From the NCBI GenBank assembly GCA_007128555.1, contig SKXF01000417.1, forward strand, positions 1-5,351: a DNA stretch of 5,351 nt, written 5' to 3'. The stretch comes from Clostridia bacterium (lineage in GTDB: Bacteria; Bacillota_E; SLMV01; PUMD01). Shown here piece after piece: positions 1 to 5,127 of the stretch. The notes beneath the pieces were generated by a model. That model had not been told where the DNA came from. It searched no databases and saw only the letters and a program-made list of their open reading frames with translations. The translations under genes and the position numbers were made by a program. Numbering within the stretch: position 1 is the first letter of the stretch; every line of letters starts with the position of its first letter.

Positions 1-39
1 CATGGTGACCAGATCGACCAATGCGGAGATGACAAATGA
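1..39 (+). CDS. 3' end of an unidentified gene upstream of atpI (partial)
   Basis: Frame 1 is open from the window edge and reads HGDQIDQCGDDK before a TGA at 37-39. That stop overlaps the atpI ATG in the four bases ATGA (36-39), a junction typical of translationally coupled genes in one operon. The twelve visible residues are hydrophilic and do not identify a family. By position, a small AtpZ/AtpQ-like membrane protein, which often precedes atpI, is the natural guess, but the end of an F1 gene is also possible. The frame could be open by chance; the precise overlap is the only support. Confidence 0.5.
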   Translation, partial: HGDQIDQCGDDK

Positions 40-440
40 GAGATATTCAACTGATCAGGGCAACCACCTTAAAGGCTGACGGCGTTGTGCTTATCGTCGG
101 CCTCGTGATATCGATGCTTGCGGGGCGCATGGATCTCGGATTCTCCTTTGCCTTCGGCATGATCCTTGGCATCATCAACTTCCTGCTTCATGTACTGTCT
201 GTTCAGTTCACCGTGTTGGGGACCGACCCTGATTCTCCCGATGCATCGAGCAAGGCAGTGGCCAAGGCAGCTCTTGCTTATTTCATGCGTTTTGCTATCG
301 TAGTTACAGGTTTGACCCTCGGTGCCTTTCGGGCAGAGATTATTTTATTGCCTGCGGTGGCGGGCTTGCTTATCACTTATATACTGCTGATCTTTGTTGG
401 TGTGAAGCATCGCGGTGGAATCGGTGCTAGGAAGCGTTAA
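36..440 (+). CDS. atpI: ATP synthase subunit I (AtpI-like assembly protein)
   Basis: This 134-residue protein is predicted to span the membrane four times (about residues 15-30, 34-58, 77-98 and 101-122), with a short polar loop at 62-75 and a basic tail ending ARKR. Length, topology, the glycine-rich second helix (GMILGIINF, 41-49) and an arginine inside the third helix (R85) fit the AtpI / ATP synthase I family. Members lie just before atpB and are thought to help assemble the c-ring or handle Mg2+; they are not part of the finished enzyme. The ATG at 36 follows GGAG (25-28) with 7 bases of spacing and overlaps the preceding stop. atpB starts 42 bases after its stop. The three-helix AtpR of N-type ATPases is a distant relative and an alternative, but four helices favour AtpI. 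Placement is strong; sequence identity is moderate, as the family diverges fast. Confidence 0.8.
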   Translation: MRDIQLIRATTLKADGVVLIVGLVISMLAGRMDLGFSFAFGMILGIINFLLHVLSVQFTVLGTDPDSPDASSKAVAKAALAYFMRFAIVVTGLTLGAFRAEIILLPAVAGLLITYILLIFVGVKHRGGIGARKR

Positions 441-482
441 ATCCACAGCAGGCAATGTGGCACTGTTACGGAGGTTCGAACT

Positions 483-1139
483 ATGGACAGATTCTTGGAA
501 GCTCCCCTGGTCGTCTTCCGGGTCGGCGGTATCCCGATCACTGAGACCGTGTTTATCAGCTGGGTGATCATGGCCGTCATGATCAGTGGCGGGTATGTCC
601 TGACCCAGAGGTTGCGCAGGAGCCCTACGGGAGTTCAGTCGGTCCTGGAACTCCTCATCAAGGGACTTACATCCCTCGTGACCATGACCATGGGGCGAGA
701 CAAGCTTGGCTTTCTTGGATACGTGGGTTCACTCACCCTGTTCATCCTGGTTTCCAATGTCCTGGGTGTAACAGGGCTGCGCCCCCCCACGTCGGACATT
801 AACGTGACGATGGGCCTCGCGCTCCTGACATTCCTGGCTACACAGTACTACAGGTTCACGTTCCGAGGTTTTGGTGGTTACGTGAAGAGCTATGCTGAAC
901 CAGTGGTCTTCATATTCCCACTGAACGTGATCAGCGAGCTCGCTGCACCCGTTTCCCTCGGCATGCGGTTGTTCGGCAACATCCTTGGTGGCAGCATCAT
1001 TGTTGCCATGATCTACAGTGTCGTTCCGTTAGCGGTTCCCCTACCGTTTCATCTGTATTTTGACCTGTTTGTGGGTGCAGTGCAGGCTTTCATATTTGTC
1101 ATGTTGACCATGGTGTTCATCAAGATGGCTATTGAGTAG
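483..1139 (+). CDS. atpB: ATP synthase F0 subunit a
   Basis: Subunit a is the membrane stator that forms the two ion half-channels against the turning c-ring. The 218 residues contain the family's landmarks: the loop GLRPPTSDINVT (98-109), the helix LGMRLFGNILGG (159-170) with the essential arginine R162 (equivalent to E. coli R210) and N166, and the last helix AVQAFIFVMLT (199-209) with Q201 (E. coli Q252). The E. coli E219/H245 pair is replaced by S171 and D194; many non-enteric bacteria carry an acidic residue at the second site. Five or six hydrophobic segments are visible. It is shorter than the 271-residue E. coli protein, but near 220 residues is common in anaerobic Bacillota, so it is not truncated. 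GGAGG at 470-474 lies 8 bases before the ATG. atpE begins 31 bases downstream. Confidence 0.97.
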   Translation: MDRFLEAPLVVFRVGGIPITETVFISWVIMAVMISGGYVLTQRLRRSPTGVQSVLELLIKGLTSLVTMTMGRDKLGFLGYVGSLTLFILVSNVLGVTGLRPPTSDINVTMGLALLTFLATQYYRFTFRGFGGYVKSYAEPVVFIFPLNVISELAAPVSLGMRLFGNILGGSIIVAMIYSVVPLAVPLPFHLYFDLFVGAVQAFIFVMLTMVFIKMAIE

Positions 1140-1152
1140 GCAAGGGTAGTAG

Positions 1153-1413
<261 letters not shown>

Positions 1414-1430
1414 GAGCAAGGCTGAAGAAC

Positions 1431-1436
1431 GGGGAG
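1431..1436 (+). promoter_or_regulatory. atpF: Ribosome binding site supporting the TTG start of atpF
   Basis: GGGGAG lies 9 bases before the TTG at 1446. The next in-frame ATG (1479) would remove the first 11 residues and part of the membrane anchor and has no comparable purine box, so the TTG start is preferred. Confidence 0.65.
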
Positions 1437-1445
1437 CGGTTACCA

Positions 1446-1934
1446 TTGACAGACATAACGTGGTCACTATTGATACATATGGCCAGTTTCCTTGTTTTCT
1501 TTCTCGTTTTTCGCCGTGTGTTTTTCCGCCCTCTGTTGCATCTTCTCGAGGAGAGAGAGGACACCATCAGTGCCCTCCTGGAGGAAGCAGAGGATCGTAG
1601 GGAGATGGCCGTGGAGATCGAGGAGCGATGTGATGCCCGCCTTAAGGAGGCACAGGATCATGCCTCGCAGATCCTCAAGCAGGGAGAGAGGCAGGCTCAG
1701 AAGAGATACGATGAGATCCTCTCCCGGGCCCGGCAGCACAGCGATGAACTCCTCGCCAGGGCCAGGGTGAAAATAGAGGCTGAGAAAGCGCGGGCCCTTG
1801 CAGAATTCGAGGGCGAGGCGGTGAATATGGCTTCTATCGTCGCAGCGAAGGTGCTGCAGCGGGAGATCGATCATCGAGAGCGGGAACAGCTACAGGCAGT
1901 GGTATTGGAAACCGTCAGGCATAAGGATGACTGA
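1446..1934 (+). CDS. atpF: ATP synthase F0 subunit b
   Basis: Subunit b is the peripheral stalk: one N-terminal membrane helix (about residues 6-24, rich in Leu and Phe) and a long charged coiled coil (about 28-150) that holds F1 still against the rotor. Family marks are RPLLHLLEERE (28-38) just after the anchor, repeated Ala/Arg/Glu heptads through the middle, and the C-terminal AAKVLQREID, the region expected to contact delta. At 162 residues it has the normal full length. Only one b gene is seen, so a homodimer is expected rather than a b/b' pair. It is the last gene of the cluster: no atpH, atpA or atpG follows, which is unlike the common single-operon order. The stop overlaps an out-of-frame ATG (1927) opening a six-codon frame, probably chance. 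Confidence 0.95.
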   Translation: MTDITWSLLIHMASFLVFFLVFRRVFFRPLLHLLEEREDTISALLEEAEDRREMAVEIEERCDARLKEAQDHASQILKQGERQAQKRYDEILSRARQHSDELLARARVKIEAEKARALAEFEGEAVNMASIVAAKVLQREIDHREREQLQAVVLETVRHKDD

Positions 1935-1984
1935 AGGACTGACCTGACCGATACCCCTGGGTTTGATCGTACGAGTCAATGTAG

Positions 1985-2048
1985 CGGGGTGGCCCATCGA
2001 AGGGGGGGCGTCGTATCCCCACCCGGGAAGATGGCTTGGGCCGCCCCG
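1985..2048 (+). terminator. Large G/C hairpin after atpF, likely transcription terminator
   Basis: CGGGGTGGCCC (1985-1995) can pair with GGGCCGCCCCG (2038-2048) over 11 positions with one G-U wobble. Inside, ATC (1996-1998) can pair with GAT (2030-2032), leaving a five-base bulge, and the G7 run (2002-2008) faces CCCC and CCC blocks (2017-2024). It begins 50 bases after the atpF stop and ends in GTTT, so there is only a stub of a U-tract. The position argues for ending the F0 transcript; attenuation, RNA-end protection or a structured leader for the next gene are alternatives. Confidence 0.5.
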
Positions 2049-2081
2049 TTTGCGATAGGTCAGAGGGCTTTCGTTTGCGAT
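2047..2081 (+). repeat. Short direct repeat CGTTTGCGAT upstream of the NYN gene
   Basis: CGTTTGCGAT occurs at 2047-2056 and again at 2072-2081, a 25-base period, or between two and two and a half helical turns. Identical half-sites at this spacing can be an operator, and a weak promoter-like pair (TTTCGT at 2069-2074, TAGTAT at 2093-2098, 18-base spacer) overlaps the second copy. The first copy overlaps the base of the preceding hairpin. A chance repeat is not excluded. Confidence 0.3.
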
Positions 2082-2121
2082 GGATGAGGGGTTAGTATAG
2101 GTTCAAGTGCTGAGGCATTCG

Positions 2122-2131
2122 TAAGGAGGTG
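2122..2131 (+). promoter_or_regulatory. Orphan perfect Shine-Dalgarno sequence
   Basis: TAAGGAGGTG is a full ten-base complement to the usual 3' end of 16S rRNA, stronger than any ribosome binding site used by the genes here. No ATG, GTG or TTG lies 5-12 bases downstream, and the nearest NYN start codons are 39 and 57 bases away, with an in-frame TAG at 2144-2146 in between. It may be a ribosome standby site, the remains of a lost small gene, or a leader opening on a rare start such as ATA 2143 (27 codons). Confidence 0.4.
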
Positions 2132-2188
2132 GGGCAGAGAATATAGGCTCGTGGGATCGAGGCATGGGAGATGGGAGGAAATGGGCAA

Positions 2189-2716
2189 ATGGGTTCCGAA
2201 CTGGAACGTGTGAGCATCTTCATTGATGGAGCAAACATGACGTATGCGCAGAAGAAATTGGGATGGCAAATTGACTTTCAAAAAACCGTTGAATACTTCT
2301 CTTTGGGCAAGAACCTGATCAATGCCTTCTACTATGCAAGAGAGCCGCAGGATATCGATGAGAAACGCTTCTACGGGTTTCTCACCTGGACGGGGTACAC
2401 CGTTCGCACCAAGCCGGTGAAAGTGTGGACCGACCCCAGTACGTCAGAGTCCAGTTACAAGTGCAATCTGGACATCGAGATGGTCGTTGACATGTTCAAT
2501 ACCTCGACGCTGTACGGAGTTGCGATCATATTCACAGGCGACGGGGATTTCGGTCGTGCCGTGGAGCTTCTACGGTCCAAGGGCAAGCGTATTATCGCCT
2601 GCTCTACCCAGGACATGATCTCCTACGAGCTGGCCAACGCGGTTGACAAGTACGTGGATCTGAGCACGACCCGGCAGTATATCGAGCGCAAGACTGAGAA
2701 GAATGCCAGCGACTGA
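2189..2716 (+). CDS. NYN domain protein, LabA/DUF88-like putative ribonuclease
   Basis: This 175-residue protein is a single NYN (PIN-like) domain, a fold whose members cut RNA with acidic residues holding a divalent metal. Visible motifs: IFIDGANM (10-17) with D13 and N16 closing strand 1; KCNLDIEMVVDM (91-102) with D95 and D101, matching the usual K-x3-D-x5-D pattern; and TGDGDF (116-121) with D118 and D120 at the C-terminal end of the central strand, followed by the ELLRSKGKR helix. All four acidic positions are kept, so activity is likely; the RNA target cannot be read from the sequence. There is no membrane segment or signal peptide, so it is cytoplasmic. The start at 2189 is chosen because GGGAGG (2173-2178) lies 10 bases before it; the in-frame ATG at 2171 would add six residues and has only GAGG at 2159-2162. 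It stands alone, with converging genes to its right. Confidence 0.85.
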   Translation: MGSELERVSIFIDGANMTYAQKKLGWQIDFQKTVEYFSLGKNLINAFYYAREPQDIDEKRFYGFLTWTGYTVRTKPVKVWTDPSTSESSYKCNLDIEMVVDMFNTSTLYGVAIIFTGDGDFGRAVELLRSKGKRIIACSTQDMISYELANAVDKYVDLSTTRQYIERKTEKNASD

Positions 2717-2732
2717 GGAACGAGTTTTCGAA

Positions 2733-2755
2733 GGGGGGGTGTTCCCACGCCCCCC
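2733..2755 (+). terminator. G/C hairpin after the NYN gene
   Basis: G6 (2733-2738) pairs with C6 (2750-2755) and, past one bulged G (2749), GTG (2739-2741) pairs with CAC (2746-2748) around a TTCC loop. It starts 16 bases after the stop codon. The C run continues to 2758 and no U-tract follows, so it is not a canonical intrinsic terminator, although the position fits. A second small dyad (GATCG 2759-2763 with CGATC 2771-2775) follows at once. Confidence 0.5.
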
Positions 2756-2881
2756 CCCGATCGGATTGAGCGATCCAACTCCTGGTTCGATCAGATGACC
2801 CACCTGCAGTGCCCATCCAATCAACACACGACGTTAGGCCGATGACCCCTGGGCTCCGTGAAGCGGTGCTTCCTATGGGAT

Positions 2882-2913
2882 GGCATGGGGGCGGGAAAAG
2901 AGGCCCCCATGCC
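2882..2913 (-). terminator. Perfect 11-bp hairpin after the LysM gene
   Basis: GGCATGGGGGC (2882-2892) and GCCCCCATGCC (2903-2913) are exact inverted repeats with a ten-base loop. On the - strand the stem begins 17 bases past the LysM gene's TAG. No U-run follows in either direction. It most likely ends or protects the LysM transcript. With the hairpin at 2733-2755 it fills the 214-base gap between convergent genes, in which I see no gene. Confidence 0.6.
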
Positions 2914-2930
2914 GGGCGAGGGGGATCTAT

Positions 2931-4130
2931 CTACTGCCGACCCGCAGCGATCAGGACGTTCGCCTGGTGCGCAGGCTGGATCGAGTTTGCTCTGTGGGAA
3001 CGGGCGTTGTAAAAATACAGGCAGAAATGTCCCTGGAAGCTGTTGTTGTGAATGGTCTGGACACCGTGGGGCATCCCCGCCATGGAGGCTGCGAATATTC
3101 GGTTGCCCACTTTTAGCAGGATTGGCCGTGCGTTCCAGCTCCACTGGCCTCCATAGACTCTTCTCATGATGGCCGTATCCTGCGAGGTGAGGGGTTCGGA
3201 ATCAGCGTGGTTTGAGCCCCCGAGTCGCCTGATGGAGAACTCCCTACCGGTGTACAGATCGACCACGGTTGCCACCGTGCCAGGGGGGTAGTACCAGCGG
3301 ACCCACTCCCAATTAAGGAGCTCTCCATGTCCCCCCACCTGTGTGCCCTGGGGACTGGTTACGGAGACCGCAGAATTGCCTGATGGGATATAGAGCAGCT
3401 GTCCTGGCATGAGGACATCACTGCTGAGATGGTTCGTCTCCCATATGGCACCGGTTGTCGTTGCAAACCGCGAGGCTATACCGCTGAGCACGTCGCCCAG
3501 CTGAACCCGATAATCCGTGACCCTGGAATCTGTCGTCGGGGGCGCACCGGGTTGGCCCGATCTCGGGATGCGAAGGATCTGGTTGACCCTGAGGTGATCG
3601 CCCGCCAGGGGGTTGATGCTGCGTATGCCAGTGACGCTGACGCCATAGTGTTGTGCGATGCTGGTCAGGGTATCTCCGGGCTGGACCCAGGCTGGAACCT
3701 CATGGCTGTCAGCCGCGGGGATCCGGAGAATCTGCCCGGTGCGTAACATCGAGTCGTTGAGGTTGCTTGCCCTTTGTATGGCTCCGATGCTGCGTCCGAG
3801 GCGTTGGGAGATCCGATATAGGGTGTCACCGGACTGTACACGGTAGGGAAAGGCGTTGTTCAACACCCGGGTGGTGACATACAGGACCTGACCCGCGCTC
3901 AAACTTCCGATGCTCGGGTTGTCTCGCTGAATCTGGGCCGATGACACATCAAGTCTGTTACTTATCGACCACAGGCTATCGCCGGACTGAACGCGGTAGG
4001 TGATCACGGCGCGGTATTCTGGCGCTGCAATGACGGGGCTGGCCAGTCCAGTGCTCAGGACGATAAGACTCAGAATCAATGCGGTGGGAAACAATCGATG
4101 TTTGCATAGGGTCCTTATGTAGTATCTCAA
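2931..4130 (-). CDS. Secreted protein with four LysM repeats and an uncharacterised C-terminal domain
   Basis: This 399-residue protein has a signal peptide (basic MRYYIRTLCKHR, a hydrophobic core at about 14-30, likely cleavage near SPVIAA, 31-36) and four LysM modules at about 44-86, 95-138, 146-188 and 206-249. LysM binds N-acetylglucosamine in peptidoglycan; the modules show the usual YRVQSGDSLWSIS start and GQxLxIP end. The third is less regular (WVQPGDTLTSIA). A Ser/Pro/Gly linker leads to a domain at about 266-396 with RRLGGSNHADSEPLT (301-315), GMPHG (352-356), GHFCLYF (367-373) and PAHQ (386-389). I recall this domain from LysM proteins of Bacillota but know no assigned function. It does not show the SHGCxR motif of YkuD transpeptidases. 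The protein is probably held in the cell wall. The start is TTG. It is read in the same direction as the HAD gene behind it but probably has its own promoter. Confidence 0.9.
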   Translation of the reverse strand: MRYYIRTLCKHRLFPTALILSLIVLSTGLASPVIAAPEYRAVITYRVQSGDSLWSISNRLDVSSAQIQRDNPSIGSLSAGQVLYVTTRVLNNAFPYRVQSGDTLYRISQRLGRSIGAIQRASNLNDSMLRTGQILRIPAADSHEVPAWVQPGDTLTSIAQHYGVSVTGIRSINPLAGDHLRVNQILRIPRSGQPGAPPTTDSRVTDYRVQLGDVLSGIASRFATTTGAIWETNHLSSDVLMPGQLLYIPSGNSAVSVTSPQGTQVGGHGELLNWEWVRWYYPPGTVATVVDLYTGREFSIRRLGGSNHADSEPLTSQDTAIMRRVYGGQWSWNARPILLKVGNRIFAASMAGMPHGVQTIHNNSFQGHFCLYFYNARSHRANSIQPAHQANVLIAAGRQ

Positions 4131-4139
4131 GAGATGCTC

Positions 4140-4145
4140 CCTCCC
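4140..4145 (-). promoter_or_regulatory. Ribosome binding site fixing the TTG start of the LysM gene
   Basis: On the - strand GGGAGG ends 9 bases before the TTG whose T is at 4130. The ATG at 4147 runs into a stop after six codons and the ATG at 4105 is out of frame, so the TTG that begins the signal peptide is the only good start. Confidence 0.7.
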
Positions 4146-4156
4146 ATGGGTAATGC

Positions 4157-4209
4157 TGACAGATAGACGACATTTTTACACTCTTTGTAGATTCTGAGCC
4201 CATCTGTCA
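4157..4209. repeat. 8-bp inverted repeat TGACAGAT / ATCTGTCA in the LysM promoter region
   Basis: TGACAGAT (4157-4164) and ATCTGTCA (4202-4209) are exact inverted repeats separated by 37 bases. One arm lies in the spacer of the sigma-H-like promoter and the other in the leader just before the ribosome binding site. The upstream arm would not be transcribed from that promoter, so an operator bound by a dimeric regulator is more plausible than an RNA hairpin. Confidence 0.35.
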
Positions 4210-4217
4210 TATCCTCT
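4191..4217 (-). promoter_or_regulatory. Sigma-H-like promoter for the LysM gene
   Basis: On the - strand AGAGGATAT (4217-4209) matches the Bacillus subtilis sigma-H -35 consensus RnAGGAwww completely. After an 11-base spacer, TCAGAAT (4197-4191) matches the -10 consensus RnnGAAT except its first base. Transcription would begin near 4183, giving a leader of roughly 50 bases with the ribosome binding site. The match is by eye from known consensus; a housekeeping promoter in the same A/T-rich stretch (for example TACAAA or GTAAAAAT) cannot be excluded. Confidence 0.4.
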
Positions 4218-4230
4218 TGGCAATCTGGAC

Positions 4231-4278
4231 CAGGGGAGGGGACTGGCTCCATAGGATGGAGCAGGGGAGGGACCCTCC
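4231..4278 (-). terminator. Tandem small hairpins with a direct repeat after the HAD gene
   Basis: On the - strand, past the HAD stop, GGAGG/CCTCC (4278-4266, 3-base loop) is followed by GCTCCAT/ATGGAGC (4262-4246, 3-base loop). The second is flanked by two copies of CAGGGGAGGG on the + strand (4231-4240 and 4262-4271). No U-tract follows. The likely role is ending the HAD transcript before the LysM promoter, but the stems are short. Confidence 0.35.
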
Positions 4279-4293
4279 TCACGGTAGCTAGGA

Positions 4294-5127
4294 TCAGGGG
4301 ACCTGCGGAGGCGAGCAGAGCACCACATCGTCCAGGAAACGGGCCACTCCGTCTTTGTCGTTGCTCGAAGTGATGACATCCGCCTTCACTTTGATGTCGT
4401 CAGGCGCATTGCCCATGGCTACCGCCGTTCCGGCGACTTCAAACATGGGCAGGTCATTGTAGTTGTCGCCAAAGGCGACGATGTCCCCCGGGGCGATCTT
4501 GAGGTGGTGGGCGAGTATCTTGAGGCCCGCTCCCTTGTCGCAACCGGGGGGGACAGCCTGCAGCCAGTAGCAGTTCGCGTACATATCGAAGGTGATGGTC
4601 GAGGAGTCCTCAAGTCCCATCTTTAATTGGAGCGCCTCGAGGGCGTCCTTTGCTCCCATGGTGGAGATCTTCAGCGGTCTCCAGGAGAGCGACTGTGGTA
4701 TTTCCTCCAGGTCTTCGGCATCGGCTCCGATGAGTTTAATGTAGGTCTCCGACGGGGCAAATCCGGGATGGAGCTTGTAGTAGAGGTCGGGCCCCTCGAA
4801 AGTGAATCGATGCATAAATACGGAATGTCCGGTGGCCAAACACGCCTCCGCGATCCTGAGGGCGCAGTCCGGATCAAAGGTATCGGAATGAATTACCGTA
4901 CCGTCCGGTGCGAGAACAACGGCACCGTCGTTGGCCACGATGGGGATGTCTCGATCGATCATCCGGGCGACCTCGATGCTGCTTCTCAGCCGGCGACCTG
5001 TCACCAGGGCCACGGCTGTGCCCCGGCCGATGCACCGTCTAAGGGTTGCAAGGGTGTGGTCGGTGAAGTGGGCTTCGTTGTTGAGTAGGGTTCCGTCGAT
5101 ATCGCAGGCAATCATGCGATGGGCCAT
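4294..5127 (-). CDS. Cof-type HAD family hydrolase (haloacid dehalogenase superfamily, C2 cap)
   Basis: This 277-residue cytoplasmic phosphatase belongs to the Cof/YidA-like branch, whose members remove phosphate from sugar phosphates, nucleotides or cofactors. All four motifs are intact: motif I CDIDGTLL (8-15), with nucleophile D9 and acid/base D11; motif II VTGR (42-45), T44; motif III K198 in CDKGAGL; motif IV GDNYNDLPM (220-228), with D221 and D225 binding Mg2+. The signature AMGNAPDDIKVKADVITSSN (237-256) closes the core. The C2 cap lies at about 80-190 and sets substrate choice, which cannot be read here. The usual NGA after motif I is NDGAVV. The start at 5127 is chosen because GGGAGG (5136-5141) lies 8 bases before the ATG and MAHRMIACDIDGT is a normal family N-terminus. 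The same frame is open upstream to 5343, but that part has no HAD character. The LysM gene follows after 163 bases. Confidence 0.93.
   Translation of the reverse strand: MAHRMIACDIDGTLLNNEAHFTDHTLATLRRCIGRGTAVALVTGRRLRSSIEVARMIDRDIPIVANDGAVVLAPDGTVIHSDTFDPDCALRIAEACLATGHSVFMHRFTFEGPDLYYKLHPGFAPSETYIKLIGADAEDLEEIPQSLSWRPLKISTMGAKDALEALQLKMGLEDSSTITFDMYANCYWLQAVPPGCDKGAGLKILAHHLKIAPGDIVAFGDNYNDLPMFEVAGTAVAMGNAPDDIKVKADVITSSNDKDGVARFLDDVVLCSPPQVP

Noticed and set aside
443..460. Small hairpin CCACA/TGTGG between atpI and atpB
   Set aside because: Only five pairs and an eight-base loop; too weak to call, and the atpB ribosome binding site lies clear of it.
1467..1874. 135-codon frame on the - strand opposite atpF
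   Set aside because: Antisense to a clear subunit b; the Leu-rich translation mirrors the Glu/Lys/Arg codons of the coiled coil.
2060..2281. 73-codon - strand frame upstream of the NYN gene
   Set aside because: No ribosome binding site, Pro/Ser/Leu-rich random-looking translation, and it runs into the NYN N-terminus on the opposite strand.
2775..2800. Possible tRNA T-arm (GGTTCGATC)
   Set aside because: The bases beside the loop do not pair as a 5-bp T-stem and no acceptor, D or anticodon arms can be drawn around it.
2809..3169. Several overlapping + strand frames over the LysM gene's 3' end
   Set aside because: They overlap one another and the conserved C-terminal domain on the other strand, run through the terminator hairpin, and show no recognisable protein.
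4627..5088. 153-codon frame on the + strand opposite the HAD gene
   Set aside because: It lies wholly antisense to a gene with all four HAD motifs; its translation is low in structure and it has no ribosome binding site. A shadow of GC-rich coding.
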